A DNA stretch of 16,235 bases from Bordetella parapertussis (GCA_945878355.1 CAMCTC010000101.1:1-16235); one strand, 5' to 3'. Counted from the stretch's first letter, positions 1 through 8,064 are shown. Notes: generated by a model from the sequence alone, not told the origin. Numbers and translations are program-made.

Positions 1-52
1 GCTCGGTCGGTTCTTCGGTCAGGCAGACGATGCGTTGGGGAAGGGCGCTCAT
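1..52 (-). CDS. Partial BtuF-like (cobalamin/siderophore) substrate-binding protein, N-terminus only
   Basis: Only the first 17 codons are inside the window; the gene continues off the left edge. The minus strand reads ATG at 52 and gives MSALPQRIVCLTEEPTE. The RIVCLTEEPTE stretch is what I recognise from the start of soluble BtuF-like periplasmic-binding-fold proteins annotated as cobalamin-binding or Fe3+-siderophore/B12 ABC substrate-binding proteins. There is no signal peptide in the visible part, which is usual for that subgroup as I remember it. The gene is divergent from the sulfatase, with about 140 bp between the two starts. No strong Shine-Dalgarno is visible (a weak purine run GCGAGA lies about 10 bases upstream). 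The call rests on a short N-terminal match, so the family assignment is moderate and the function is inferred. Confidence 0.55.
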   Translation of the reverse strand, partial: MSALPQRIVCLTEEPTE

Positions 53-84
53 CGCGCCGATTCTCGCCGCGTTCTCAAGCAAAT

Positions 85-138
85 GTGGCTTTGCCACTTT
101 GCTTGATCCCCACGGGGGGCGGCCGGCGTCGGCCGGCC
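85..138. other. Two hairpins in the divergent intergenic region
   Basis: Two inverted repeats lie between the divergent starts at 52 and 194. The first is GTGGC (85-89), loop TTT, GCCAC (93-97), with two further A-T pairs beyond one mismatch. The second is GC-only: GGCCGGC (121-127), loop GTCG, GCCGGCC (132-138). Neither is followed by a T-run, so they are not convincing intrinsic terminators. They could be transcript secondary structure or protein-binding sites. Confidence 0.4.
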
Positions 139-193
139 TTGGGGCGCTCAGCATTTCGCACGAAGAAAATTCGACAAGACAAGGAACGACGAC

Positions 194-2497
194 ATGTCAG
201 AGAACCAAGCCGGCACCGCCTCCCAGTTTCAAGGCCACATGGGCAAGACGCTGGCCGAGTCCACACCGCACTGGGTCGCGCCGCCGCGCGCAGCGCCCGG
301 CAGCCCGAACGTGATCGTGATCCTGATGGACGACATGGGCTACTCCGACCTGGGCTGCTTCGGCGGCGAGATCGACACGCCCAACATCGATGCGCTGGCC
401 GCCAACGGTTTGCGCTTCACCAACTACACCACGGTGCCGATGTGCACACCGGCGCGCGCGGCCTTGCTCACCGGCAAGAACCCGCACAGCGTGGGCTGCG
501 GATGGTTGTCGCACAACGACCCCGGCTACCCGGGCTACAAGGGTGAAATCGCGCTCAATGCGCCGACCAGCGCCGAGCTGCTGCGGCTGCGGGGTTATGC
601 CACGATGGCCGCTGGCAAATGGCACAACACCTACGACCGCAACAATTTTCCGGGCGGCGACACCAGCTCCTGGCCGATCCAGCGCGGATTCGACCAGTTC
701 TATGGATTCCTGGCCCCCGAGACCAGCTATTTCCAGCCGGACAACATGATGGAGGGCAACCAGCCCGCCACTGTGCTGCGCTACCCGCCAGGCTACTTCG
801 CGCCCGACGACTACACCAGCCGCGCGATCGACTGGATGGCCCAGCACAAGACCTGCGCGCCCGACAAGCCTTTCTACCTTTACCTGGCTTTCCAGACGCC
901 GCACGGGCCTTTGCAGGCCAAGCCACAAGACCTCGAGCGCTACAAGGGGCGATACGCTGCCGGTTGGGATGAGATTCGGCGGCAACGCTTTGAGCGTCAG
1001 CACAGCGCCGGCATGATCGAAGCCAACGCGGGCTTTGCGCCACGCAACCCGGGTGTTCCGGCCTGGTCGGGTCTGAACGCGGATGAGCAGGCCTTGTTTG
1101 CACGCTACATGGAGATCTACGGCGCGCTGATCGACAACGCCGATCAGAACGTCGGCCGGCTGGTGGCATTTCTGCGTGAGAGCGGGCAACTCGACAACAC
1201 CGTCATCATGCTCACCTCCGACAACGGCGCCAACGCGGTCGCCGGCCCGAACGGCGTGATGAACCTGGCGGGTCGGCGCGTGGGCGCGGTCGAGAACATG
1301 GACTTGAACCAGCGCCTGCTCAAGGAGGGCAAGGTCGGCGGTGAGGACACCTACATCTGCTACCCCACCGGTTGGACGCAGGTCAGCAACACGCCGTACC
1401 GATTCTTCAAACGCACGCCGATGGCCGGTGGTATCCGGGTGCCGCTAGTGGTGCATTGGCCTGCTGGCATCACGGATCGGGGCGCGATGCGCAACCAGTG
1501 GGTGCATGTGACCGATGTGCTGCCGACCTTGCTGGACTTCACCGGGGCATCGCTGCCGCAGGACTTCAAGGGCTACCGCACCCGCGCGCTCGACGGCCGC
1601 AGCTTCGCCGACTTGTGCAAAAACGCCCAGGCGCCGACCCAGCGCGATCGCCAGTACTACGAGCTGCAGGGCAACCGGGCCTACATCTCAGGCACCTGGA
1701 AAATCGTCTCGCTGCAATCGCCTGACAAGGCGATCGACATGCACAACTGGATGCTGTTCGATCTGGCGCAGGACCCGGCCGAGATCCATGACCTCGCAGC
1801 CACACATCCGGCGATCGTCGAACGGCTGATTGCCGAATTCGATGCCGAGGCAGGCGCGAACTATGTCTACCCGATCGACGTGAGGGACGAGCGCCGCAAC
1901 AACCAGATGCCGCCCTACGAACTCGACCGGGTGCTGTTGCCGCGCGACTTCTACCGGCTCGGCCAGTCGATTCCATCGGTGGTGGTGTCTCCGCTGGTGG
2001 CTGACCGGAGTTATCTGCTCAGTGCCGAATTCGACTGGCAACCCGGCAACGAAGGCATTATCTTTGCGCTCGGTGACCGCTTTTGCGGGCTGGTGCTGTT
2101 TGCTGAAGACGGCGCGCTGCATTTCATTTACCAGCAGTGGCACAACCCCCAGACCCTCACACCGATCCGGCTGTCGGCCGGCGCGCAGACGTTTAGCTTC
2201 GATTACCGTGCCATCGGTGCGCGCAAAGGTCATGCGACGGTGTCGCTGAACGGCGTTGTGCAGGTCGAGGCGGTGGACCTCTCGCCCACGCTGGTGCGCA
2301 TCCCGAGCTGTGGCATGAGCATCGGCTTGTCACGACGCTTGGCCGTCAGCGAGCGCTACGAGCACCGAGGCACCTTCGAATACGGCGGGCAGATCGCCCG
2401 CATCCGGATCGAGCCCGGCGAGACAGCACCCGGCAGCCTGGTCGAGCCCAGCGAGGCGGTTTACCAAGCCAAGCTGCGGGCTGTCGCCGGCCGCTGA
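194..2497 (+). CDS. Type I sulfatase (arylsulfatase family), 767 aa
   Basis: Predicted to hydrolyse sulfate esters, releasing inorganic sulfate. The fold signatures are in order: metal-binding DD at residues 46-47; the formylglycine motif C84-T-P-A-R88, in which Cys84 would be oxidised to formylglycine; GKWH at 141-144; H237 in TPHGP; and SDNG at 342-345. The catalytic domain fills roughly residues 37-560. It is followed by a beta-rich C-terminal domain (about 600-760) typical of the long 750-790 aa arylsulfatases such as mycobacterial AtsA/AtsD. The N-terminus has no hydrophobic signal segment, so a cytoplasmic location is inferred. The ATG at 194 is supported by AAGGA at 181-185. The next gene is a TauD-family oxygenase on the same strand, and the pairing suggests sulfur scavenging. 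No formylglycine-generating enzyme gene is present, so maturation must rely on one elsewhere. Natural substrate unknown. Confidence 0.93.
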   Translation: MSENQAGTASQFQGHMGKTLAESTPHWVAPPRAAPGSPNVIVILMDDMGYSDLGCFGGEIDTPNIDALAANGLRFTNYTTVPMCTPARAALLTGKNPHSVGCGWLSHNDPGYPGYKGEIALNAPTSAELLRLRGYATMAAGKWHNTYDRNNFPGGDTSSWPIQRGFDQFYGFLAPETSYFQPDNMMEGNQPATVLRYPPGYFAPDDYTSRAIDWMAQHKTCAPDKPFYLYLAFQTPHGPLQAKPQDLERYKGRYAAGWDEIRRQRFERQHSAGMIEANAGFAPRNPGVPAWSGLNADEQALFARYMEIYGALIDNADQNVGRLVAFLRESGQLDNTVIMLTSDNGANAVAGPNGVMNLAGRRVGAVENMDLNQRLLKEGKVGGEDTYICYPTGWTQVSNTPYRFFKRTPMAGGIRVPLVVHWPAGITDRGAMRNQWVHVTDVLPTLLDFTGASLPQDFKGYRTRALDGRSFADLCKNAQAPTQRDRQYYELQGNRAYISGTWKIVSLQSPDKAIDMHNWMLFDLAQDPAEIHDLAATHPAIVERLIAEFDAEAGANYVYPIDVRDERRNNQMPPYELDRVLLPRDFYRLGQSIPSVVVSPLVADRSYLLSAEFDWQPGNEGIIFALGDRFCGLVLFAEDGALHFIYQQWHNPQTLTPIRLSAGAQTFSFDYRAIGARKGHATVSLNGVVQVEAVDLSPTLVRIPSCGMSIGLSRRLAVSERYEHRGTFEYGGQIARIRIEPGETAPGSLVEPSEAVYQAKLRAVAGR

Positions 2498-2559
2498 TCG
2501 CGGCCGACTTTGCCCATCAACCCAATTCCACTGACATGCCAACAACAGGACGGATGCCC

Positions 2560-3420
2560 ATGAACCACCAGAAGATTCAGGTCAAACAACTCAACGGCGC
2601 CGGCGGCGCCGAGATCACCGGCGTCGACCTGGCCTCAGCCGATGACCAGACCATCGCCGAGATCGAATCCGCCTTGCATGAATTCCTGGTCGTCACGCTG
2701 CCTGACCAGCCGCTAGACGATGCGCAACTGGCCCGTTTCACCTCGCGACTGGGGGCTTTCGGCCTGGAGCCTTTTGTCGAGGGCGATTCCACCCATCCCA
2801 ACGTTGTTGCGGTGGTCAAAGAGGCCGACGAAGTCCGGCGCCTGAACTTCGGTGGCAAGTGGCACAGCGACTGGAGCTTCCTCGAAACCCCGCCCAGCTA
2901 CACCTTGCTGCACGCCCGCGAGTTGCCGCCCTTTGGCGGCGACACCTTGTTCGCCAACCAGTACCTCGCGTTCGAGTCGCTGTCCGAGGGGATGCAGACC
3001 TTGCTCAAAGGCCAGCAGGCGATCCACAGCGCGCGCCGTCCCTACGGTCCACAAAGCCACAATGCCAACGGCAAGCATCTGCGATCGATGAAGATCAAGA
3101 CCGGGCCCGAGGCCTTGGCCGAGTTTGCGCACCCGATGGTTCGGCGCCATCCGGCCACCGGCCGCAGCGCGCTTTATGTCAACCCGGTCTACACCATCCG
3201 GCTGCAAGGCATGACCGAGGACGAAAGCGCGCCCTTGATCGGATTTCTGAGCGAGCGTTCGGTGCGACCGGAGTTCATCATCCGCGTGGCTTGGCGCCCA
3301 AACATGCTGACCATTTGGGACAACCGCGTCGTGCAGCACCTGGCCGTGAACGACTACGACGGCCATCGACGCGAACTGCACCGCACTTCGGTGCTCGGTG
3401 AGACGCCGGTGGCGGCTTGA
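2560..3420 (+). CDS. TauD/TfdA-family 2-oxoglutarate-dependent dioxygenase
   Basis: A 286-aa non-haem Fe(II)/2-oxoglutarate dioxygenase. Relatives hydroxylate a carbon next to sulfonate, sulfate ester or aryloxy groups (taurine TauD, alkylsulfate AtsK, 2,4-D TfdA). The iron ligands are visible: H102 and D104 in GKWHSDWSF, and distal H260 in WDNRVVQH. R271 in HRRELHR sits at the spacing of the 2-oxoglutarate-binding Arg of TauD. The length matches the family. I chose the ATG at 2560 because AGGA at 2547-2550 is 9 bases upstream; in-frame ATGs at 2536 and 2554 are alternatives. It lies 62 bp after the sulfatase stop on the same strand, so co-transcription is likely. The sulfatase neighbour favours an organosulfur substrate, but residues alone do not separate TauD-, AtsK- and TfdA-type specificity. 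Confidence 0.9.
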   Translation: MNHQKIQVKQLNGAGGAEITGVDLASADDQTIAEIESALHEFLVVTLPDQPLDDAQLARFTSRLGAFGLEPFVEGDSTHPNVVAVVKEADEVRRLNFGGKWHSDWSFLETPPSYTLLHARELPPFGGDTLFANQYLAFESLSEGMQTLLKGQQAIHSARRPYGPQSHNANGKHLRSMKIKTGPEALAEFAHPMVRRHPATGRSALYVNPVYTIRLQGMTEDESAPLIGFLSERSVRPEFIIRVAWRPNMLTIWDNRVVQHLAVNDYDGHRRELHRTSVLGETPVAA

Positions 3421-3427
3421 AGCGGAC

Positions 3428-3442
3428 TCGCGCTGCGCGCGA
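3428..3442. other. GC-rich hairpin between convergent genes
   Basis: A perfect inverted repeat TCGCGC-TGC-GCGCGA lies 8 bases after the stop of the dioxygenase, between it and the convergent rsmH-like gene. There is no T-tract on either side, so it is at best a weak or factor-assisted terminator. It may simply protect the 3' ends. Confidence 0.35.
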
Positions 3443-3509
3443 AACCTGACATCGACTGCCCAGGCCAGATCCAGCGAGCCCTCGGCGCTGGCGTCGGCCT
3501 GTGGTCAGC

Positions 3510-4565
3510 TCAGGCTGCTTTGATGGCCCAGCGCAGCTTGGCCGAGCTTGATCGTGGATTGGCGCGGCGTTCTTCGAACGAAGGCCGGATCAGCTCGGGT
3601 GCCACGCTGGCATAGATGCCGAATCGTTCACCCGACTGGAAGGCTTTTTTCACCCGTCGGTCCTCGCCCGAATGGAAGCTCAGGATCGCCACCCGACCGC
3701 CAGGTTTTAGACAGCTTGGCAACAAGTCCAGCATCGTGTCTAGCGCGCCAAATTCGTCATTGACCTCGATGCGCAGCGCCTGGAACACCCGTTGCAGGGT
3801 TTTCTTGGTCTCGGCCAGACGCTCTGCTTGCGGCATCGTTTTCTTCCACTGCCTGGCCAGCGCGGCCTCTATCAGTGCAGTCAATTGCGTCGTGGTCTGG
3901 ACATATTGTCCTTGCAGCGCTGCGGCCAACAGCTGGGCATAGGGCTCGTCGGCGTTGTCTGCCAGCAGCTCGCGCAGCTGCTGCCGGGTCACCGATTGCA
4001 GCAGTTCCGAAGCCGACTGGCCGGTGCTCGGATCGAGCCGCAGATCGAGCGGGCCGTCGGTCTTGAAACTGAATCCCCGCGCCGGGTTGTCGATCTGCAT
4101 CGACGACACGCCAAGGTCGGCCAGCAGGAAGTCAAAGCCGCCGCCTGCTTCGGGCAGAAGCTCGGGCAGTTGCGAAAAATTGATGCGTTTCAGCACCAGC
4201 ACCGAGGCATCGAATCCCTTGGCCCGCAAGCGTGCCTCGGTGCGAGGGAACTCGATCGGATCGACATCGATGCCGAACAAGCGCCCGCCCGGCAGTACCC
4301 GGGCCAGCAAGGCCTGTGCATGGCCGCCAAAGCCCAGCGTCGCATCCAAGCCGACCTCGCCTGGCTGCGGCGCCAGCAGCTGCAGGATCTCTTCGAGGCA
4401 GATCGAACGGTGCATGCCGGCAGGCGTCTGGCCGCGGTCCAGTACTTTTTGCAGCTCAAGCCCATGCTGCTCAGGGTTGAGCTCCTTGTACTTCTCTTCG
4501 AAGCGGCGCGGATGGGTGCCGACATAGCGGACTCGGCGCTTGTGGGGGATAGCCTCGTCAGTCAT
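3510..4565 (-). CDS. rsmH: RsmH-like 16S rRNA (cytosine-1402 N4)-methyltransferase, N-terminally extended form
   Basis: The family methylates N4 of C1402 in the decoding centre of 16S rRNA using S-adenosylmethionine. Motifs in the 351-aa product are the SAM loop DATLGFGGH (74-82), ADLGVSS (149-155), GFSF with GPLDLRLD (164-178), ILSFHSGEDRRVKK (294-307) and the C-terminal NPRSSSAKLRWA. Standard RsmH is about 310 aa; this one carries about 40 extra N-terminal residues rich in K/R (KRRVRY, THPRRFEEKYKELNPE) before the usual start region. I recognise that extension from a distinct RsmH-like subgroup. The gene is alone on its strand, convergent with the dioxygenase and divergent from the Bug gene. 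It is not beside mraZ/ftsL/ftsI, so it is probably a second copy or a relocated gene. Whether it is the housekeeping copy cannot be decided here. ATG at 4565. Confidence 0.88.
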   Translation of the reverse strand: MTDEAIPHKRRVRYVGTHPRRFEEKYKELNPEQHGLELQKVLDRGQTPAGMHRSICLEEILQLLAPQPGEVGLDATLGFGGHAQALLARVLPGGRLFGIDVDPIEFPRTEARLRAKGFDASVLVLKRINFSQLPELLPEAGGGFDFLLADLGVSSMQIDNPARGFSFKTDGPLDLRLDPSTGQSASELLQSVTRQQLRELLADNADEPYAQLLAAALQGQYVQTTTQLTALIEAALARQWKKTMPQAERLAETKKTLQRVFQALRIEVNDEFGALDTMLDLLPSCLKPGGRVAILSFHSGEDRRVKKAFQSGERFGIYASVAPELIRPSFEERRANPRSSSAKLRWAIKAA

Positions 4566-4665
4566 GGTCCGATTGTCAGCCAGATCAACAGCCCGCGATG
4601 TGCTTCTGCGGCGCCGCCTACACCGGCCTTATCGTTTGCTGTGGGTAGATACTGAAAGTTTCTTT

Positions 4666-5656
4666 ATGAAATCGCACTACACCAAGCTCTTGTCGGTGCT
4701 GGCACTGTGTCTTGCCTTGGGTCCCGTCGTGAGGGTGCAGGCCCAGACCTACCCGAGTCGCCCGATCAAGCTCTTGGTGCCGCTGGCCGCTGGCCGCTGG
4801 CAGCACGGCAGACATCGTGTCGCGCCTGGTGGGCTCTGAACTTGCCAAGGCGTTCGGCCAGCCGGTGGTGGTGGACAACAAGCCTGGCGCTGGCGGGACC
4901 ATCGCGATGGCCGAACTGGCCCGCGCCCCAGCCGATGGCTACACCATCGCCTATGCCTCGCAGGGCACGCTGGTGTTCAACCAGGCGCTTTACCAGCGAC
5001 CGGGTTATGACTCGCTGAAAGACTTCGCGCCGATCTATCTGGTGGGCGGCGTCACCAACGTGATGGTCGTGCCGCCGAACAGCACATCGAACACGGTGCT
5101 CGACGTGGAGGCAGCCGCCAAGGCCAAACCCGGTCATCTCACGTTTTCATCGGGTGGTAGCGGCACCAGCCATCACCTGTCGGGCGTGTTGTTTGGCCAG
5201 ATGACCGGCACGGACGTGCTCCATGTGCCTTACAAGGGCGCGCCGCAAGGCATTGTGGCGGTGATGAGCGGTGAGGTCAGCATAGGATTTTTCAACATGC
5301 CCACCGTCATCAACCAGATCAAGAGCGGCAAGCTCAAGGCGCTGGGGGTGACCAGTCTGGAGCGATCGACCTTGATGCCGCAAGTGCCAACACTCGATGC
5401 CAGTGGCGTCAAAGGCTACGAGGTCAACACCTGGTTCGGATTCATGGCGCCTGCTGGCGTGCCGGCCGATGTGTTGAACCGGCTGCATGCCCAGATCGGG
5501 AAGATCCTGTCCCAAGCCTCTGTCAAAGAAGTGCTGGCGGCACAGGGTTTTGATTTGGCGCCCTTGCAGCCCTCATCGGTTCTCACGACCTTGATTCGCG
5601 ATGACTTGGCGAAATGGCCGCCCATCATCAAGGCGGCGGGCGCGACAGTGGACTGA
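4666..5656 (+). pseudogene. Frameshifted Bug-family (TTT) solute receptor; 7-bp repeat expansion
   Basis: The family comprises periplasmic receptors of tripartite tricarboxylate transporters binding small carboxylates. From ATG 4666 the frame encodes a Sec-type signal peptide (MKSHYTK, hydrophobic core, VQAQ cleavage region) and the typical YPSRPIKLLVP strand. It then hits three copies of CCGCTGG (4780-4800), after which translation leaves the family sequence and stops at 4839, giving only 57 aa. From about 4817 the rest of the receptor is intact in the +1 frame: VGSELAKAFGQPVVVDNKPGAGG, HVPYKGAPQG, VPTLDASG, ending at 5656. Removing one 7-bp copy gives 984 nt, 327 aa, with a junction VPLAAGSTADIVSR of normal family length. 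It could be a slippage mutant, a phase-variable switch or a sequencing error. No transporter membrane genes are adjacent. Confidence 0.88.
4780..4800 (+). repeat. Three perfect tandem copies of the heptamer CCGCTGG
   Basis: Units at 4780-4786, 4787-4793 and 4794-4800. The unit length is not a multiple of three, so each gain or loss changes the reading frame of the surrounding Bug gene. Two copies give an uninterrupted receptor; the three seen here do not. Confidence 0.95.
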
Positions 5657-5657
5657 T

Positions 5658-5702
5658 GCTGCCGACCTGGCCGCTGCCGACTTGGCCGTTGCCGACCTAG
5701 CC
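5658..5702 (+). repeat. Three imperfect 15-bp tandem repeats between convergent genes
   Basis: The units GCTGCCGACCTGGCC, GCTGCCGACTTGGCC and GTTGCCGACCTAGCC (5658-5672, 5673-5687, 5688-5702) start inside the stop region of the broken Bug gene and fill the gap to the convergent gene ending at 5720. Units differ by one to three bases. The repeat is in frame-length units (15 nt, ADLAA-type peptide) but is not part of a supported gene. No hairpin-plus-T-run terminator is seen in this gap. Confidence 0.85.
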
Positions 5703-5719
5703 GCGGCGCTAGCCGCTGG

Positions 5720-6703
5720 CTACTCTTGTTCGACCTTCGCGTCGCGGAACACCTTGCCCCATTTGAGTGTTTCGGCGCGGATGTAGGTCGCGAATTCTTC
5801 CGGCGAGCTGGCTGAGAACTCAACGCCGAGATTGGCGAAGCGTGCTTGCAGCGCAGGCTGGCGGAGGATTTTTGCCAATTCCTGCGACAAGCGATTGACG
5901 ATGTCGCGCGGCGTGGCGGCAGGCGCCACCAGTCCGAACCAGAGCGTCGCCTCGTAGTTGGGCAGGCCGCCGGCTTCGGCGACGGTGGGCAGCTCGGGTG
6001 TCGAATCGACTCTTTTGGCCGTGGTGATCGCGAGTGCACGCAATTTTCCGGCGCGCACCTGCGGCAACGCGGACACGCCGGCGTCGAACATCAGGCTCAC
6101 CTGGCCGCCGATGATGTCGGTGAGCGCCGGCGCGCTGCCTTTGTACGGGATGTGGGTGATGTCCACGCCGGCCATCGACTTGAACATTTCCCCGGCGAGG
6201 TGGATCGAGCCGCCCTGGCCGATGGAAGCGAAGCTGAGCTTGCCCGGCTGTGCTTTCGCCAGCGCGACCAGTTCCTTCACCGATTGCGCCGGCACCGCCG
6301 GGTTGACCACCAGGTACATCGGCGAGAAATACAGCATCGACACCGGCGCGAAATCCTTCACCGGGTCGTAGGGCATCTTCTTCTGCGAGCTGACGTTGAT
6401 CGCCAGGCTGGTGACGCTGCCGAGGAACAGCGTGTAGCCATCCGGCGCTGCTTTGGCGACCGCATCGGCGCCAATCATCTGGCTGGCGCCCGGCTTGTTG
6501 TCGATCACGAAGGGCTGGCCCAGCGACTCGGACAGCTGTTGCGCGATCGCGCGCATGGTGGTGTCGCCGACGCCGCCGGGCGGGTAGGGGACGACGACTC
6601 TGACGGGCTTGGTCGGATAAGCTTGCGCCAGCGCCACGGGCGCGACGCTGAGCCCCGCGATACAAATGCCGAGCGCGAAGACGCGCGAAAGTCTATCCAT
6701 CAT
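5720..6703 (-). CDS. Bug-family TTT periplasmic solute receptor (last gene of minus-strand cluster)
   Basis: A 327-aa periplasmic solute receptor, probably for a carboxylated compound. Starting at ATG 6703 (ATGATG, the second codon at 6700) the product has a clear Sec signal: MMDRLSRVFALG, a hydrophobic stretch, then APVALAQAYP. An upstream ATG at 6766 would add 21 residues ahead of the signal and is unlikely; GGGA lies roughly 9 bases before 6703. Family hallmarks follow: KPVRVVVPYPPGGVGDT, FVIDNKPGASQMIGAD, AAPDGYTLFLG, YDPVKDFAPVS, HIPYKGSAPA and the C-terminal WFGLVAPAATP segment. It is 68 bp after the Rieske oxygenase stop, consistent with the same transcript, so its ligand may be that enzyme's substrate. 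No TctA/TctB-type membrane genes are nearby, a common situation for Bug proteins. Confidence 0.93.
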   Translation of the reverse strand: MMDRLSRVFALGICIAGLSVAPVALAQAYPTKPVRVVVPYPPGGVGDTTMRAIAQQLSESLGQPFVIDNKPGASQMIGADAVAKAAPDGYTLFLGSVTSLAINVSSQKKMPYDPVKDFAPVSMLYFSPMYLVVNPAVPAQSVKELVALAKAQPGKLSFASIGQGGSIHLAGEMFKSMAGVDITHIPYKGSAPALTDIIGGQVSLMFDAGVSALPQVRAGKLRALAITTAKRVDSTPELPTVAEAGGLPNYEATLWFGLVAPAATPRDIVNRLSQELAKILRQPALQARFANLGVEFSASSPEEFATYIRAETLKWGKVFRDAKVEQE

Positions 6704-6771
6704 TGTGTATATCCCAGCATGGGCCAAACAGTCGTAGAGCCGCGCGCTGCGCGGGTTACCAGGCACTTGAA

Positions 6772-8064
6772 TCAGGTCACCGCGCGCCCGGCGCGATCCT
6801 GAAATCTCTCCTGCATCATGTCCTCGAAGCTCGTCGAGGCCTTCGCCACCCAGCTGCCACCGCGCAGCAAGTAGGCGCTGGCGTTGCCCGCAGCGGCAGG
6901 CTCCTGGCCTGTGCGCAAGGCCTTCACGCCGGCGAGCATGATGCGCCGGAAGCGCACCGCCGCGGCGTCAGTGGGCGTGAGATGCTCGCGCGTGCGATCG
7001 ACGATATAGCCTTGGCTGTCCTGCACCATCGCGTCTTGCTCGGCAACGCCCTTGATGCCCGTGAAACTGCTGCTCTTTTGGTCGGCGCGGTCCATCAGGT
7101 ATTCGTTGGTCCGGTTGCGCAGCGGCACGTAGCCTTCTCCTAGCTGTGCGAAAACGCCGTGGCCTGCCTCGGTCTTGCTGCGCTCCGCATCGGAGAGCGG
7201 CCGCACGGGGTTCCACGCATAGGTGTAGATCCAGCAAGATTCGTCGTCGATCGGCACCCAGGTCTGACCCTGGTAATTTTCACCGGGCAGGGCGTTGGGC
7301 GCGAGGCTGTGGTTGGGCAGCATGAACTGGCTGACGCGCCAGTACAGTTCACCCGGGTCGCCGTCGCGAGCCGCCCCTGCGGCGAAGCCGACCGGATGAT
7401 CGGCGATGGAGAAGCGAGGCATCGGATCGTCTCGCATCCATTTCAGCCGCCGCGCGTCGGCATTGGCCCCGGCATTGATCGCAACCGACATTTGCGGCGC
7501 AGGCATGTGCAGGAACGAGAAGTGGGCGGTGTCTAGCGCGCCCTCCACCGATTGCGCCCAGTTGCATTGCTGCAGCTTTTTCGACACGTAGCGATGCGCT
7601 GCCGGCAGCACGCCGAATTCCATCTCAGGCAGCGCCGGCATTTTGTCAGCGGGACCGAGGTAGGCCCACACCATCTCGCCGAATTCACGCGTCGGATAGG
7701 CCTTGATGTGGATCTTGCCGTGGTAGGCGGCGTCTGCCGGCACGTTCGGCATCTCGGTGCAGCAACCATCCACGTCGTACTTCCAGCCGTGGTAGCAGCA
7801 GCGCAGGCCGTTCTCCTCGTTGCGGCCGTAGAACAGGTCCGCGCCTCGGTGCGCGCAGCGCGGTTCGATCAGGCCGACCCGGCCGTCGCTTGCGCGGAAA
7901 GCGATCAGGTCTTCGCCCATCACGCGCACGCGGATCGGCGCGCAGTCGGGCTCGGGCAATTCGCGCGACAGTGCGACTGGCATCCAGAAGCGGCGAAAGA
8001 ATTCGCCCATGCCCGTTCCAGGCCCATTGCGGGTCAGCAGTTCATTGTCTTCAGCGCTGAGCAT
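6772..8064 (-). CDS. Rieske non-haem iron oxygenase, phthalate 4,5-dioxygenase-type oxygenase subunit
   Basis: A 430-aa terminal oxygenase that would hydroxylate or O-demethylate an aromatic (or related) acid using O2 and electrons from a separate reductase. The Rieske [2Fe-2S] cluster ligands are C70 and H72 (RCAHRGADL) and C89 and H92 (CCYHGW). The mononuclear iron ligands are H181 and H186 in DTAHFSFLH, with D178 as the conserved bridging Asp. The C-terminal half has the EQDAMVQDSQGYIVDRTREHL signature typical of the phthalate dioxygenase/vanillate-demethylase-like branch. No ferredoxin or reductase gene lies in the window, so the electron donor must be encoded elsewhere. It sits between two Bug receptors. 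Only a weak GGAA precedes the ATG at 8064. Family is certain; the substrate is not. Confidence 0.93.
   Translation of the reverse strand: MLSAEDNELLTRNGPGTGMGEFFRRFWMPVALSRELPEPDCAPIRVRVMGEDLIAFRASDGRVGLIEPRCAHRGADLFYGRNEENGLRCCYHGWKYDVDGCCTEMPNVPADAAYHGKIHIKAYPTREFGEMVWAYLGPADKMPALPEMEFGVLPAAHRYVSKKLQQCNWAQSVEGALDTAHFSFLHMPAPQMSVAINAGANADARRLKWMRDDPMPRFSIADHPVGFAAGAARDGDPGELYWRVSQFMLPNHSLAPNALPGENYQGQTWVPIDDESCWIYTYAWNPVRPLSDAERSKTEAGHGVFAQLGEGYVPLRNRTNEYLMDRADQKSSSFTGIKGVAEQDAMVQDSQGYIVDRTREHLTPTDAAAVRFRRIMLAGVKALRTGQEPAAAGNASAYLLRGGSWVAKASTSFEDMMQERFQDRAGRAVT

Noticed and set aside
197..1189. 330-codon minus-strand frame
   Set aside because: Antisense of the sulfatase catalytic domain; low-complexity V/G/R/H composition and no recognisable domain.
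5658..5702. CRISPR array
   Set aside because: The repeats are 15 bp, directly adjacent with no spacers, only three units, and no cas genes are present.
6704..6766. Longer start (ATG 6766) for the Bug receptor
   Set aside because: It would place 21 mixed-polarity residues ahead of a normal Sec signal; the ATGATG at 6700-6703 fits the signal peptide.
5846..6802. 318-codon plus-strand frame
   Set aside because: Antisense of the Bug receptor at 5720-6703, which has a signal peptide and all family motifs; the plus frame is Arg/His-rich with none.
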